NCBI RefSeq assembly: GCF_002355275.1
Contig: NZ_CP023449.1
Location: 3,822,001 to 3,886,000, forward strand
From: Rhizorhabdus dicambivorans
Lineage (GTDB): Bacteria; Pseudomonadota; Alphaproteobacteria; Sphingomonadales; Sphingomonadaceae
Length of the DNA: 64,000 nucleotides
Direction of reading: 5' to 3'
Position 1 is the first letter of the stretch. Each line of letters starts with the position of its first letter. The translations under genes were made by a program, and so were the position numbers. Below are positions 53,515-62,282 of the stretch, in pieces. Below the pieces are notes generated by a model, which saw nothing but the letters and a program-made list of their open reading frames with translations, was not told the origin of the DNA and did no database searches.

Positions 53515-54427
53515 AGCCCTCGCCAAGATAGCGATGCCGGACTTCGGGGTTGTCGAGTACCGCTTCTGGGCCGCCCTCGAACAGCATCCTGCCCTGATCG
53601 ATGATATAGGCCCGCTCGACCAGTTCGAGCATCTCATGCACATTGTGGTCGGTCAGAAGGATCGCCACGCCTTCTCGCTTGAGCTTTCGCACCATCGCCT
53701 TGACGTCGGCGATCGACATGGGATCGATGCCCGCGAACGGTTCATCGAGCAGGATGACCGAGGGCGCTGCCGCCATGGCCCTGGCGATCTCGCAGCGCCT
53801 GCGTTCCCCGCCGGACAACCGCTGTGCGGGAACGTCGCGAATGTGGGCGATATTGAACTCGGCAAGAAGTTCATCGAGCCGCGCGGCAGCTACATCGCGA
53901 TCGGCGATATGCAGTTCGAGCACGGCCGCGATATTCTCCGCAGCCGTCATGCCGCGGAAGATCGATCCTTCCTGGGGAAGATAGCCGAGGCCCAGCTTCG
54001 CTCTTCGATCCATGGGAAGCGCGGTGACATCCTGACCGCCAATCTCGATCCTGCCGGCATCCACGCTCATCAGGCCGGCAATCGCATAGAAGCAGAGCGT
54101 CTTGCCGGCCCCGTTTGGCCCCAGAAGCCCCACGATTTCGCCTGCCCGCACTTCGAGCGCGACATCGTCAAGCACCTTCCGCTTGCCAAAGGACTTCTCG
54201 ATCCCGGCGATCGAAAGAACCGTCGGCGCGCGCTCGACTGCGACCGGTCCGATTGACGCGGGCGCAAGCGGCTCGCTCTCCGAACGCGCGGCCGGCGATA
54301 CGAGTTGGGCATCATGCCCGAGATTTCCGCCAAGGTCCCTCAAAAGCCGGGTCAGTACGCGTCTCCATCCCGGCCGGCCAGCACCAGCGCAACCGCTGCC
54401 ATCATGGCGATCTCGCGGATCATCCAT
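53504..54427 (-). CDS. lptB: LptB-like LPS-export ABC ATPase
   Basis: A 307-residue ATPase whose last 240 residues match LptB: Walker A GPNGAGKTLCFYAIAG, GYLPQEGSIFRGMTAAENI, signature LSGGERRR, Walker B VILLDEPFAGIDP and ITDHN-like LLTDHNVHE. LptB drives lipopolysaccharide export with LptFG. The usual lptA/lptC neighbours are absent, and residues 1-65 are an unusual extension (or the start is a downstream non-ATG codon). It may be a second copy. Confidence 0.88.
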   Translation of the reverse strand: MDDPRDRHDGSGCAGAGRPGWRRVLTRLLRDLGGNLGHDAQLVSPAARSESEPLAPASIGPVAVERAPTVLSIAGIEKSFGKRKVLDDVALEVRAGEIVGLLGPNGAGKTLCFYAIAGLMSVDAGRIEIGGQDVTALPMDRRAKLGLGYLPQEGSIFRGMTAAENIAAVLELHIADRDVAAARLDELLAEFNIAHIRDVPAQRLSGGERRRCEIARAMAAAPSVILLDEPFAGIDPMSIADVKAMVRKLKREGVAILLTDHNVHEMLELVERAYIIDQGRMLFEGGPEAVLDNPEVRHRYLGEGFRM

Positions 54428-54768
54428 TCTCCTTCAATTTCCCGCAAAATTGCCCGGGATGACGACCGCCGTACACTGTATCTCCAGGCAATGCATCGCC
54501 ATCGTGAACTATACCTAGTGGCTTTACGCTCAATGATTGAGGCTCCTTTTTCTCCAGCAGGCCATGGCCGAATATCCCCGCGCCCGCGGTTGCGACTGGC
54601 CGTCAGACAGCCGTCCGGTCGCAACCAAGCTCCGTGCGGCTTGCATTCTATCTTACCTATGCAGTACCGTTCGGCATAAGAAGAACCGGGAGGGGCGGCC
54701 CAAACATCTGCTGTGGAATCCTGTCGGAGAGACGAGGCACCTTCCAGCGGAACTCGGAGTATATAGTC
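54428..54768. other. Intergenic region between lptB and phaC
   Basis: About 340 bases without a supported gene, although open frames cross it. It contains a palindrome CTCAAT-G-ATTGAG at 54529-54541 and a long hairpin at 54588-54626. Both outward genes need promoters here. Confidence 0.5.
54588..54626. repeat. Long inverted repeat upstream of phaC
   Basis: Twelve-base arms, GGTTGCGACTGG (54588-54599) and CCGGTCGCAACC (54615-54626), pair at 11 of 12 positions plus a G-T, around a 15-base loop. No T-run follows, so it is not an obvious terminator. It lies about 140 bases before phaC and could be a leader hairpin or an operator. Confidence 0.6.
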
Positions 54769-56523
54769 ATGGCCACGTCCCCTCCGCCTTCCGACGATCC
54801 GCTGGACGGAATCAGCGAAACGCTCGACCGCACGGCATCGGCGGCCATCGCGCAGACGACTTTCGGCCTTTCGCCGGCCACGCTCCTGCTTGCCATGGCC
54901 GATTGGGGGATTCATCTCGCCACGTCGCCGGGCAAACAAATGCAGCTTGGCGCCAAGGCCATCCGCAAGCATGCCCGGCTTTTCGACTATCTGCAGCGCC
55001 GCATGGAAGACAGCGAGGCCGAACCGGCCATCGAACCATTGCCGCAGGACCGGCGCTTCGCCGATCCCGCCTGGAAAGAATTACCTTTCAATCTCGTCGC
55101 TCAGGCCTTCCTGCTCAACCAGCAATGGTGGCACGCCGCGACGACAGGCATTGGCGGTGTCTCGAAACATCATGAAGACATGGTGGAATTCGCCGCACGG
55201 CAGATGCTGGACATGCTCGCGCCGACCAACTTTCTCGCCACCAATCCCGTTCTCCAACACAAGATCGCGGAAACAGGTGGCCAATGCCTGGTCGACGGCT
55301 TCCGGCACCTGGTCGAGGACATGCAGCACATGGCGCGCGGCCTGCCGCCGGTCGGCGCCGAAGCCTTTCGCGTGGGCGAAAACGTCGCCACGGCCAAAGG
55401 CAAGGTCGTCTACCGCAACAAGCTGATCGAACTGATCCAGTATGAACCGACCACGGACACCGTGCGGCCCGAGCCAATCCTGATCGTGCCCGCGTGGATC
55501 ATGAAATACTATATTCTCGACCTGTCGCCCGAGAACTCGCTGGTCCGCTGGCTGACGGCGCAAGGCTTCACCGTGTTCATGATTTCGTGGCACAATCCCG
55601 GCAGTGCCGACCGTGACCTCGACATGGACGCCTACCGGCACCTCGGACCGATGGCGGCGCTCGATGCGGTGACGGCGATCACCGGCGCGACGGGCATCCA
55701 TGCCATGGGCTATTGCCTGGGCGGCACGCTGCTCTCGATCGCGGCCGCGGCCATGGCGCGCGACGGAGATGACAGGCTCGCCAGCGTCACACTGCTGGCC
55801 GCACAGACGGAATTCAGCGAGCCGGGGGAATTGGGCCTGTTTATCGACGAAGGCCAGCTCAACCTGCTGGAGAACATGATGTGGAGCCGGGGCTATCTGG
55901 ACAGCAGCCAGATGGGCGGCGCCTTCCAGATCCTGCGTTCCAACGATCTGGTCTGGTCGCGTGTGCTCGCCACCTACCTGATGGGCGAGCGCGAACCGAT
56001 GAACGACCTCATGGCCTGGAACGCCGACGGCACACGGATGCCCTATGCCATGCACAGCCAGTATCTGCGCCGCCTGTTCCTCGACGACGACCTGGCCGAA
56101 GGAAAATACCGGGTGGATGGGCGAACCATCAACCTTGCCTCCATCCGCAAACCGCTGTTCGTGGTCGGAACCGAGCGCGATCATGTCGCGCCATGGCATT
56201 CCGTCCACAAGATCCACCTGCTGACCGGGGCCGAGATCACTTTCGTCCTGACCAGCGGCGGGCACAATGCCGGCATCGTTTCGGAACCGGGCCACAAGGG
56301 CCGCCGCTACCGCGTGTTGACCCGCGAGGTCGACGGCACCTCCTACGATCCCGAAGAATGGGCAAGCCGCGCCGAGCAAAAGCAAGGCTCATGGTGGACG
56401 GCGTGGGGAGAATGGCTGGCCGCGCGTTCGGGAGAACCTGGTGCGCCGCCGCCCATGGGCGCAGCGGACAAGGGCTATGCGGCGATCGCCGATGCTCCCG
56501 GCCATTATGTGCTGGAGCATTGA
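54769..56523 (+). CDS. phaC: Poly-beta-hydroxyalkanoate synthase PhaC
   Basis: A 584-residue PHA synthase that polymerises hydroxyacyl-CoA into storage polyester. An N-terminal helical domain (FNLVAQAFLLNQQWWHAATT) leads to an alpha/beta hydrolase domain with the lipase-like box GYCLGG (nucleophile Cys316), Asp in GTERDHVAPW and His in TSGGHNAG. All three catalytic residues are seen. ATG 54769 precedes the conserved start. The following genes lie 3 bases or less apart, so PHA and acyl-phosphate metabolism are coupled. Confidence 0.93.
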   Translation: MATSPPPSDDPLDGISETLDRTASAAIAQTTFGLSPATLLLAMADWGIHLATSPGKQMQLGAKAIRKHARLFDYLQRRMEDSEAEPAIEPLPQDRRFADPAWKELPFNLVAQAFLLNQQWWHAATTGIGGVSKHHEDMVEFAARQMLDMLAPTNFLATNPVLQHKIAETGGQCLVDGFRHLVEDMQHMARGLPPVGAEAFRVGENVATAKGKVVYRNKLIELIQYEPTTDTVRPEPILIVPAWIMKYYILDLSPENSLVRWLTAQGFTVFMISWHNPGSADRDLDMDAYRHLGPMAALDAVTAITGATGIHAMGYCLGGTLLSIAAAAMARDGDDRLASVTLLAAQTEFSEPGELGLFIDEGQLNLLENMMWSRGYLDSSQMGGAFQILRSNDLVWSRVLATYLMGEREPMNDLMAWNADGTRMPYAMHSQYLRRLFLDDDLAEGKYRVDGRTINLASIRKPLFVVGTERDHVAPWHSVHKIHLLTGAEITFVLTSGGHNAGIVSEPGHKGRRYRVLTREVDGTSYDPEEWASRAEQKQGSWWTAWGEWLAARSGEPGAPPPMGAADKGYAAIADAPGHYVLEH

Positions 56524-56526
56524 GCA

Positions 56527-57948
56527 ATGACTGACGGAACCATGATCGAGAACCGCACCTTCGACGAGATAAAAGTGGGCGATACCGCCAGTATCTCGCG
56601 CACGCTGACCGAAGAGGACATCCAGCTTTTCGCGCTCGTGTCCGGCGACGTGAACCCGGCGCATATGGACGCCGACTATGCCGCGACCGACATGTTCCGC
56701 CGCGTCATCGCGCACGGACTATGGGGCGGCGGTCTCATCTCCGCCGTGCTGGGCACCGAACTGCCCGGCCCCGGCGCGATCTATCTCAGCCAGTCGCTGC
56801 AGTTCACGCGGCCGGTAGGCCTTGGCGACACGATCACGGCGTCGGTGACGGTGGCGGAAAAACGCGCGCACCATGATATCCTGTTCGATTGCCGCTGCGT
56901 CAACCAGGACGGCGAGGAAGTCATCAGCGGCCAGGCCGAAGTCAAGGCGCCGGCCGAGAAGGTCCGCCGCCCCCGTGCGGCGCTGCCGGAGGTCAGCCTG
57001 CGCGACCATGACGGCTACCGCAAGCTGATCGAGATGACCGCCAATGGCGTGCCGGAACCGACGGCGGTGGCTCATCCCTGCAGCGCGGCCGCCATGCTGG
57101 CCGCGATTGAAGCCGCCGAAGCCAATCTCATCATGCCGATCCTGGTCGGGCCGGAAGCGAAGATCCGCAAGGCGGCCGAAGACGCCGGCAAGGACATTTC
57201 GCCTTTCCGCATCGTATCCGCCGCCCATAGCCACGAAGCGGCGGCAAAGGCCGTGGACCTGGTGCGCGGCGGCGAAGCGAAGCTGTTGATGAAAGGCTCG
57301 CTCCATACCGACGAATTGATGGGCGCCATCGTGCGCTCCGCCACGGGCCTGCGAACCGAGCGCCGGATCAGCCATGCCTATGTCATGGACGTCCAGAACC
57401 ATCCGACACCGCTCATCATCACGGATGCCGCGATCAACATCGCGCCGACACTCGAGGAGAAGGCGGACATCATCCGCAACGCCATCGACCTTGCCCATGT
57501 CATCGGCATCGCGGAACCGAAAGTGGCGATCCTTTCCGCCGTGGAGACTGTCAATCCCGCGATGCAATCCACACTCGACGCCGCTGCCCTGTGCAAGATG
57601 GCCGATCGCGGTCAGATCACGGGCGGCGTGCTGGACGGACCCCTGGCTTTCGACAATGCGATCAGCGAAGCCGCCGCGAAGGAGAAAGGCATCGTCTCGC
57701 CGGTGGCGGGCAAAGCGGAAATTCTCGTCGTGCCAAACCTGGAGGCTGGCAACATGCTGGCCAAGCAACTCACCTTCCTGGGCGGTGCGGACGCGGCAGG
57801 CATCGTGCTGGGCGCGCGCGTGCCGATCATCCTCGCCAGCCGGGCCGACAGCCTGCGCACCCGCCTCGCCTCCTGCGCGGTCGCGGTGCTGATGGCGCGC
57901 GCCGCCACCAAGGCCGCGCCCGGCCTGCCGGGGACGGCGAGCGCATGA
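56527..57948 (+). CDS. MaoC hydratase / phosphate acetyl(butyryl)transferase fusion
   Basis: A 473-residue fusion. Residues 1-150 are a MaoC-like hotdog domain (EDIQLFALVSGDVNPAHMDA) of the (R)-specific enoyl-CoA hydratase type; residues 165-465 are a phosphotransacetylase/phosphotransbutyrylase domain (HPCSAAAML, AKLLMKGSLHTDELM, GVLDGPLAFDNAIS). It can interconvert acyl-CoA and acyl-phosphate next to acetate kinase. The hotdog part might supply hydroxyacyl-CoA to PhaC. It overlaps ackA by ATGA. Confidence 0.9.
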   Translation: MTDGTMIENRTFDEIKVGDTASISRTLTEEDIQLFALVSGDVNPAHMDADYAATDMFRRVIAHGLWGGGLISAVLGTELPGPGAIYLSQSLQFTRPVGLGDTITASVTVAEKRAHHDILFDCRCVNQDGEEVISGQAEVKAPAEKVRRPRAALPEVSLRDHDGYRKLIEMTANGVPEPTAVAHPCSAAAMLAAIEAAEANLIMPILVGPEAKIRKAAEDAGKDISPFRIVSAAHSHEAAAKAVDLVRGGEAKLLMKGSLHTDELMGAIVRSATGLRTERRISHAYVMDVQNHPTPLIITDAAINIAPTLEEKADIIRNAIDLAHVIGIAEPKVAILSAVETVNPAMQSTLDAAALCKMADRGQITGGVLDGPLAFDNAISEAAAKEKGIVSPVAGKAEILVVPNLEAGNMLAKQLTFLGGADAAGIVLGARVPIILASRADSLRTRLASCAVAVLMARAATKAAPGLPGTASA

Positions 57949-59138
57949 AAGCCGTCGTCGCGATCAACTCCGGTTCGTCCAGCATCAAGTTCTCGCTGTT
58001 CACGCTCGATGGCCGGGACGGGCTGACGCTCTCGGCAGGCGGCAAGATCGAGAAGATCGGCATCGCGCCCAGCCTGCGGGCCCGCTCCGCGACGGGAGAA
58101 ATCCTCATCGAGCGGGACTGGCCGGACGGCGCTGCGCTCAGCCATGCGGATCTCCTGGCGGACCTCTTCGCCTGGGCGGGAGATCATCCGCTGGAAGGGC
58201 GGGACGTGATCGCCATCGGCCATCGCGTGGTGCATGGCGGCCTGGACTTCGTCACGCCCCGCCTGGTCGATGCCGACCTGCTGGACAGGCTGGAAACGCT
58301 GTGCCCCCTCGCCCCGCTGCATCAGCCGCACAACCTCGCGGCGATCCGCGCGATCGCGAAGCTGAAACCCGACCTGCCGCAGGTCGCCTGCTTCGATACG
58401 GCCTTCCACCACGACAAGCCGGACGTCGCCTCGCGCCTGGCCATCCCGCGCAAGTTCCACGATCAGGGCATCCGCCGCTACGGCTTTCACGGCCTGTCCT
58501 ATGAATATGTCGCAATGCGTCTCGCGGAGATCGACCCGGCGCTGGCCGCGGGCCGCGTGGTCGCGGCGCACCTGGGCAACGGGGCCAGCCTCTGCGCCAT
58601 GCGGGACTGCAGGAGCGTCGATACGACCATGGGCTTCACTGCGCTCGACGGCCTGGTGATGGGCACGCGCTGCGGCACTATCGATCCCGGCGTGATCCTG
58701 CACTTTCAGCTCCGCATGGGCATGAGCGCGGCCGATGTGGAGGACATGCTTTACCGGCAGTCCGGCCTGCTCGGCGTGTCCGGCCTGTCGAGCGACATGC
58801 GGGCGCTCGCGGCCAGCGATGCGCCGGAAGCGGAAGAGGCGATGGCGCTGTTCGCCTGGCGCGCCGCGCGCGAGACGGCCGCGCTCGCCTCGTCGATGGG
58901 CGGGCTGGACGGCATCGTCTTCACCGCCGGGATCGGAGAGAACGACGCCGCGATGCGCCAGCGTATCTGCGCACGCCTCGCATGGCTGGGCGTGGAACTC
59001 GACGAACAGGCGAACGCTGCCGGCGCCCCGCTTGTCAGCACGCCCGGCAGCCATGTCGCGGTGCGCGTCATTCCCACCGACGAGGAACGGATGATCGCGC
59101 TCCACACCTTGCATGTGCTGGGGGAGAATCCATCATGA
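57945..59138 (+). CDS. ackA: Acetate kinase AckA
   Basis: A 397-residue acetate/propionate-family kinase. The N-terminal VVAINSGSSSIKFSLF, the GHRVVHGG motif, the CFDTAFH segment, the HLGNGASLCAM phosphate loop, and FTAGIGEND near the end are all present. With the preceding phosphotransacetylase it makes ATP from acetyl-CoA via acetyl phosphate, useful under oxygen limitation. Start and stop overlap neighbours by ATGA. Confidence 0.95.
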   Translation: MKAVVAINSGSSSIKFSLFTLDGRDGLTLSAGGKIEKIGIAPSLRARSATGEILIERDWPDGAALSHADLLADLFAWAGDHPLEGRDVIAIGHRVVHGGLDFVTPRLVDADLLDRLETLCPLAPLHQPHNLAAIRAIAKLKPDLPQVACFDTAFHHDKPDVASRLAIPRKFHDQGIRRYGFHGLSYEYVAMRLAEIDPALAAGRVVAAHLGNGASLCAMRDCRSVDTTMGFTALDGLVMGTRCGTIDPGVILHFQLRMGMSAADVEDMLYRQSGLLGVSGLSSDMRALAASDAPEAEEAMALFAWRAARETAALASSMGGLDGIVFTAGIGENDAAMRQRICARLAWLGVELDEQANAAGAPLVSTPGSHVAVRVIPTDEERMIALHTLHVLGENPS

Positions 59139-60358
59139 GGCGCGCGATAAGCCTTGCCGCCATCGCGCTTGCCACCCCTGCCGCGGCTCATGCCGCATCG
59201 CCCGTCGAAATCCTGATCAGCGATGCCGGGCAGGAGGACGAAACCGGCGCCGTTCTGGTCGATCTGCGCCTGCTCAATGACAGCGGCGATCCGCAGGGCA
59301 TGGCCCTTCCGGACCGCATCGAAGCGCAGGTGGAGCAGAGCGGCGTCTCTCGCACCGTCTGGCTGGAGCGCATGGCGACGACGCCTCCAAACCCGATCAT
59401 TCCACCTGGCGGTTTCACGCGCGCGACCTACCGGCTTGCGCGGAGGACCAATCTGTCGCTGGAAGGCGCCGCGATCTCCGTTCCCGCATGGGGCACGCGG
59501 CAGATCACGCTGGCATTGCGGCCCGCGGACCGAGGGGCGCAAATAGCCACGAACACCTCCGCGCAATCCGGGCCTCCCAACGCGCCGGGGTTGGAAAACA
59601 AGGCTGTGCCGCCTCCCTCGGACCGGTCGGCGGGCAACGCCTTTTTCGCCAACCTGTCGGCCTATGAACCGATCTATGCTGTCTATGGTCCGAGCACCGA
59701 CAGCGCCGCACGCATCCAGATCAGCTTCAAATATCAGATTTTCGGAACGAGACGCGCCCAGGGCTTGCCACTTTCCTGGCGCGACGGACTGCATTTTGCC
59801 TATACCCAGCGCATGTTCTGGGATCTTGGCGCGGATTCCTCGCCGTTTCGTAACATCGACTATCAGCCGGAACTCTTCTACCTGACCCCTTCAGCTACGT
59901 TGACACGCGGCATCTCGCTGAGCGCACAGGGCGGCTTTCGCCATGAATCCAACGGTCGCTCCGGTCTCGATTCCCGCAGCCTCAACACGCTCTATGTGGC
60001 GCCGATGGCCGCCTTCCCACTGGGCGGCGGCTATCGCCTGTCGGTAGCTCCGCGCTTCTCCCTCCTTGTCGGCGACAAATCCGACAATCCCGATATCCGC
60101 CGCTACAGGGGCAATAGCTCGCTCTTCCTGGAAGTCGGGAAAGATGACGGCCTACGCCTTACGACATCCACGCGGTTCAGCGTCTCCAGCGGCAAAGGCG
60201 CACTCGCCGCCGATCTTTCCTATCCGCTCTCGCGGCTATTGGGTGGGGGACCCGACTTCTATCTCTTCGGCCAGAGCTTCATCGGCTATGGCGAGAATCT
60301 GCTCGACTATGATCGCCATACGACCCGTTTTCGTCTGGGCGTGGCACTGGTGCGTTGA
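59135..60358 (+). CDS. pldA: Outer-membrane phospholipase A
   Basis: A 407-residue outer-membrane protein with signal peptide ending AHAAS, an N-terminal extension of about 150 residues and a C-terminal OMPLA beta-barrel. The catalytic segment GGFRHESNGRSGLDSRSLN carries the His-x-Ser-Asn-Gly pattern of PldA. It hydrolyses phospholipids mislocalised to the outer leaflet. It is cotranscribed with ackA (ATGA). Confidence 0.88.
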   Translation: MRRAISLAAIALATPAAAHAASPVEILISDAGQEDETGAVLVDLRLLNDSGDPQGMALPDRIEAQVEQSGVSRTVWLERMATTPPNPIIPPGGFTRATYRLARRTNLSLEGAAISVPAWGTRQITLALRPADRGAQIATNTSAQSGPPNAPGLENKAVPPPSDRSAGNAFFANLSAYEPIYAVYGPSTDSAARIQISFKYQIFGTRRAQGLPLSWRDGLHFAYTQRMFWDLGADSSPFRNIDYQPELFYLTPSATLTRGISLSAQGGFRHESNGRSGLDSRSLNTLYVAPMAAFPLGGGYRLSVAPRFSLLVGDKSDNPDIRRYRGNSSLFLEVGKDDGLRLTTSTRFSVSSGKGALAADLSYPLSRLLGGGPDFYLFGQSFIGYGENLLDYDRHTTRFRLGVALVR

Positions 60359-60498
60359 AACCCGCCTTCATGCACATCACGCACTTGAGCGACGCCTCCT
60401 GCGACATCAGCGCTTCCTGCTCGACTTGAGGTTGCACTCTGGCAATAGTCGACACGCTCACAGCAAAAGTTCCGAGTCACCAAGAAGGAGCCCTTCAC

Positions 60499-61071
60499 AT
60501 GCCGTCACAATCGAGGCGCTATTCCAGCCCCTATGGTATGGCCGACCCGGCATTGGAGACCAGTTGGGGCTGGGTCCTGGCTTATGGGCTGCTCGTGATC
60601 CTGATCGGCGTTTTTGCGCTCCTCAACCCAATCGCGACGGGCTTCGCGACAGGTGTTTTCCTTGCCGTGGCGCTCCTCATATACGGAATACTGGCTATCG
60701 CGGCCGGGTTGTCCTCGCTCTCCCGGCGCGCACGCTGGATCGAGATCCTCCTCGGCGTGCTGAGCCTCGTCGCGGCCGCCATCACTTTCTTCAATCCCTT
60801 CGCCGGGGCCTTGACGCTCGTCGCGCTGATCGGCGCCTGGTTGCTCATCATCGGCGTTTTCGAAATCGTCGGCGCATTCCAGTCTGCGCATGACCGGGGC
60901 TGGCGCCTGCTACTCGGCGTTCTCGACACTGTTCTGGGCGGTCTCCTCCTGTTCAGCGATCCCGCGACCGGACTTGCCTTCCTGGCATTGGCGGTCGGCC
61001 TGAGCTTCCTGCTGCGAGGAACCTTCCTCATCATCCTCGCCATGGGTCTGCGCCGCATCGGTAAGCTATAG
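60499..61071 (+). CDS. HdeD-family (DUF308) membrane protein
   Basis: A 190-residue integral membrane protein with six hydrophobic segments and the internal LLGVLSLVAAAITFFNPFAG repeat typical of HdeD/DUF308 acid-resistance proteins. GAAGGAG precedes the start. HdeD is associated with acid stress at high cell density in E. coli; here the role is inferred from family only. Confidence 0.9.
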   Translation: MPSQSRRYSSPYGMADPALETSWGWVLAYGLLVILIGVFALLNPIATGFATGVFLAVALLIYGILAIAAGLSSLSRRARWIEILLGVLSLVAAAITFFNPFAGALTLVALIGAWLLIIGVFEIVGAFQSAHDRGWRLLLGVLDTVLGGLLLFSDPATGLAFLALAVGLSFLLRGTFLIILAMGLRRIGKL

Positions 61072-61121
61072 ACTTAGTGCGGCAAGGGTGCCCTGCCCCG
61101 AACAACAAAGGAAACGCCAGG

Positions 61122-61532
61122 ATGATCGGAGGATACAAACCGCTTTCGGTCTTGCTCATCCTGGCGGCAACGGTCGGAAATGCTCCGGCATCGAGCATTT
61201 CCGGGACTATCTGGCGCAACCCTGCAAACAGTGTGCATATCCGCGCGCAACCGTGCGACGACAGGATGTGCGGTGTCGTCGTCTGGGCTAACGACAAGGC
61301 GAAAGCCGATGCGCGCAAGGGCAGCCCGGATCCTCTGGTGGGCGCACAGCTGTTTCGTGATTTCGAGCAGGAGCAGCCCGGCGTGTGGCGCGGCCGCGTT
61401 TTCGTGCCCGATATCGGCCGGACCTTCACCGGGCGCGTCACGGTACTCGACAGCAACAGGCTCGAGGCGAACGGCTGCCTCGTCGGGCGCATCGGGTGCC
61501 GGTCGCAGATCTGGACGCGCGTCGAGAAGTAG
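61122..61532 (+). CDS. DUF2147 exported protein
   Basis: A 136-residue exported protein: signal ending NAPASS, then the DUF2147 core (SGTIWRNPANSVHIRAQPCD, MCGVVVWAN, FEQEQPGVWRGRVFVPDIGR and GCLVGRIGCRSQIWTR). Function of the family is unknown. The start is ATG 61122; a longer frame to 61077 lacks a sensible signal peptide. Confidence 0.85.
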   Translation: MIGGYKPLSVLLILAATVGNAPASSISGTIWRNPANSVHIRAQPCDDRMCGVVVWANDKAKADARKGSPDPLVGAQLFRDFEQEQPGVWRGRVFVPDIGRTFTGRVTVLDSNRLEANGCLVGRIGCRSQIWTRVEK

Positions 61533-61613
61533 ACGCATGGATTGACAGGCTGAAAGACATCTCTCCCATCCGGCTCGCTGACCCTGCGCAAATGCGATAA
61601 CGCCGAAGGCGAA

Positions 61614-62198
61614 ATGACCGCGTGCCTGATTCTCTTCCTGATCGTCCTTGGTATCAACCTGTTGCCCGCGTTCGGTCCCCCGACATGGTCGATCATCGTT
61701 CTCTATGGCCTGACGACCGATCTGCCTGTCGCCTTGATCGTGTTCATTGGCGCGCTCGCGGCCGCTCTTGGACGTTTGCTGCTTGCCTGGGGCTTTCGAT
61801 TTCTCAAGGACTATTTGCCCGCGAAACAAAAGCGCAACCTCGAAGCAGCGAAAAAAGTCGTCGAGGACCGACCGAAAAGCGCGATTTTCGGGCTCGCACT
61901 GTTCGCTCTCTCTCCGCTTCCCTCGGCGCAACTGTTCGAAGCGGCCGGCCTTGCGGGTATCAGGCTGGGGAAGTTCACAGCAGCGTTTTTCGTCGGGCGT
62001 CTCGTCTCCTATTCGATCTATGCCGCGACAGCAGGCGTGATCCGCAAATCGAGCCTGGGTGACGTCTTTACCGAGCGCCTCACCAGTCCGTGGGGCATCG
62101 CGATGCAGATCGGCATGATCATCCTGCTTGCTGCGCTCGCCCAGATCGACTGGAGCAGATTTCTGCGCTCCGACAACGATCCGCGCTCAAGCGCATGA
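61614..62198 (+). CDS. DedA/VTT-like small membrane protein
   Basis: A 194-residue membrane protein with an N-terminal helix pair (LFLIVLGINLLPAFGPPTWS), a glycine- and phenylalanine-rich re-entrant segment (FGLALFALSPLPSAQLFEAA) and later helices, resembling VTT/SNARE-associated transporters, which scramble or flip lipids. It is shorter than usual DedA. Assigned on topology and the SPLPS motif. Confidence 0.65.
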   Translation: MTACLILFLIVLGINLLPAFGPPTWSIIVLYGLTTDLPVALIVFIGALAAALGRLLLAWGFRFLKDYLPAKQKRNLEAAKKVVEDRPKSAIFGLALFALSPLPSAQLFEAAGLAGIRLGKFTAAFFVGRLVSYSIYAATAGVIRKSSLGDVFTERLTSPWGIAMQIGMIILLAALAQIDWSRFLRSDNDPRSSA

Positions 62199-62282
62199 TC
62201 TCAAGGAAACAGGTCCCCGTCGCAGACGGTCCATTCGTCGGCAACACGCAAAATTGAAGACGGCGCCGAAAGCCTGCTTGGG

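Noticed and set aside
54529-54553. Palindrome followed by a T-run as a terminator
   Set aside because: The palindrome has only a one-base centre and cannot fold as a stable hairpin.
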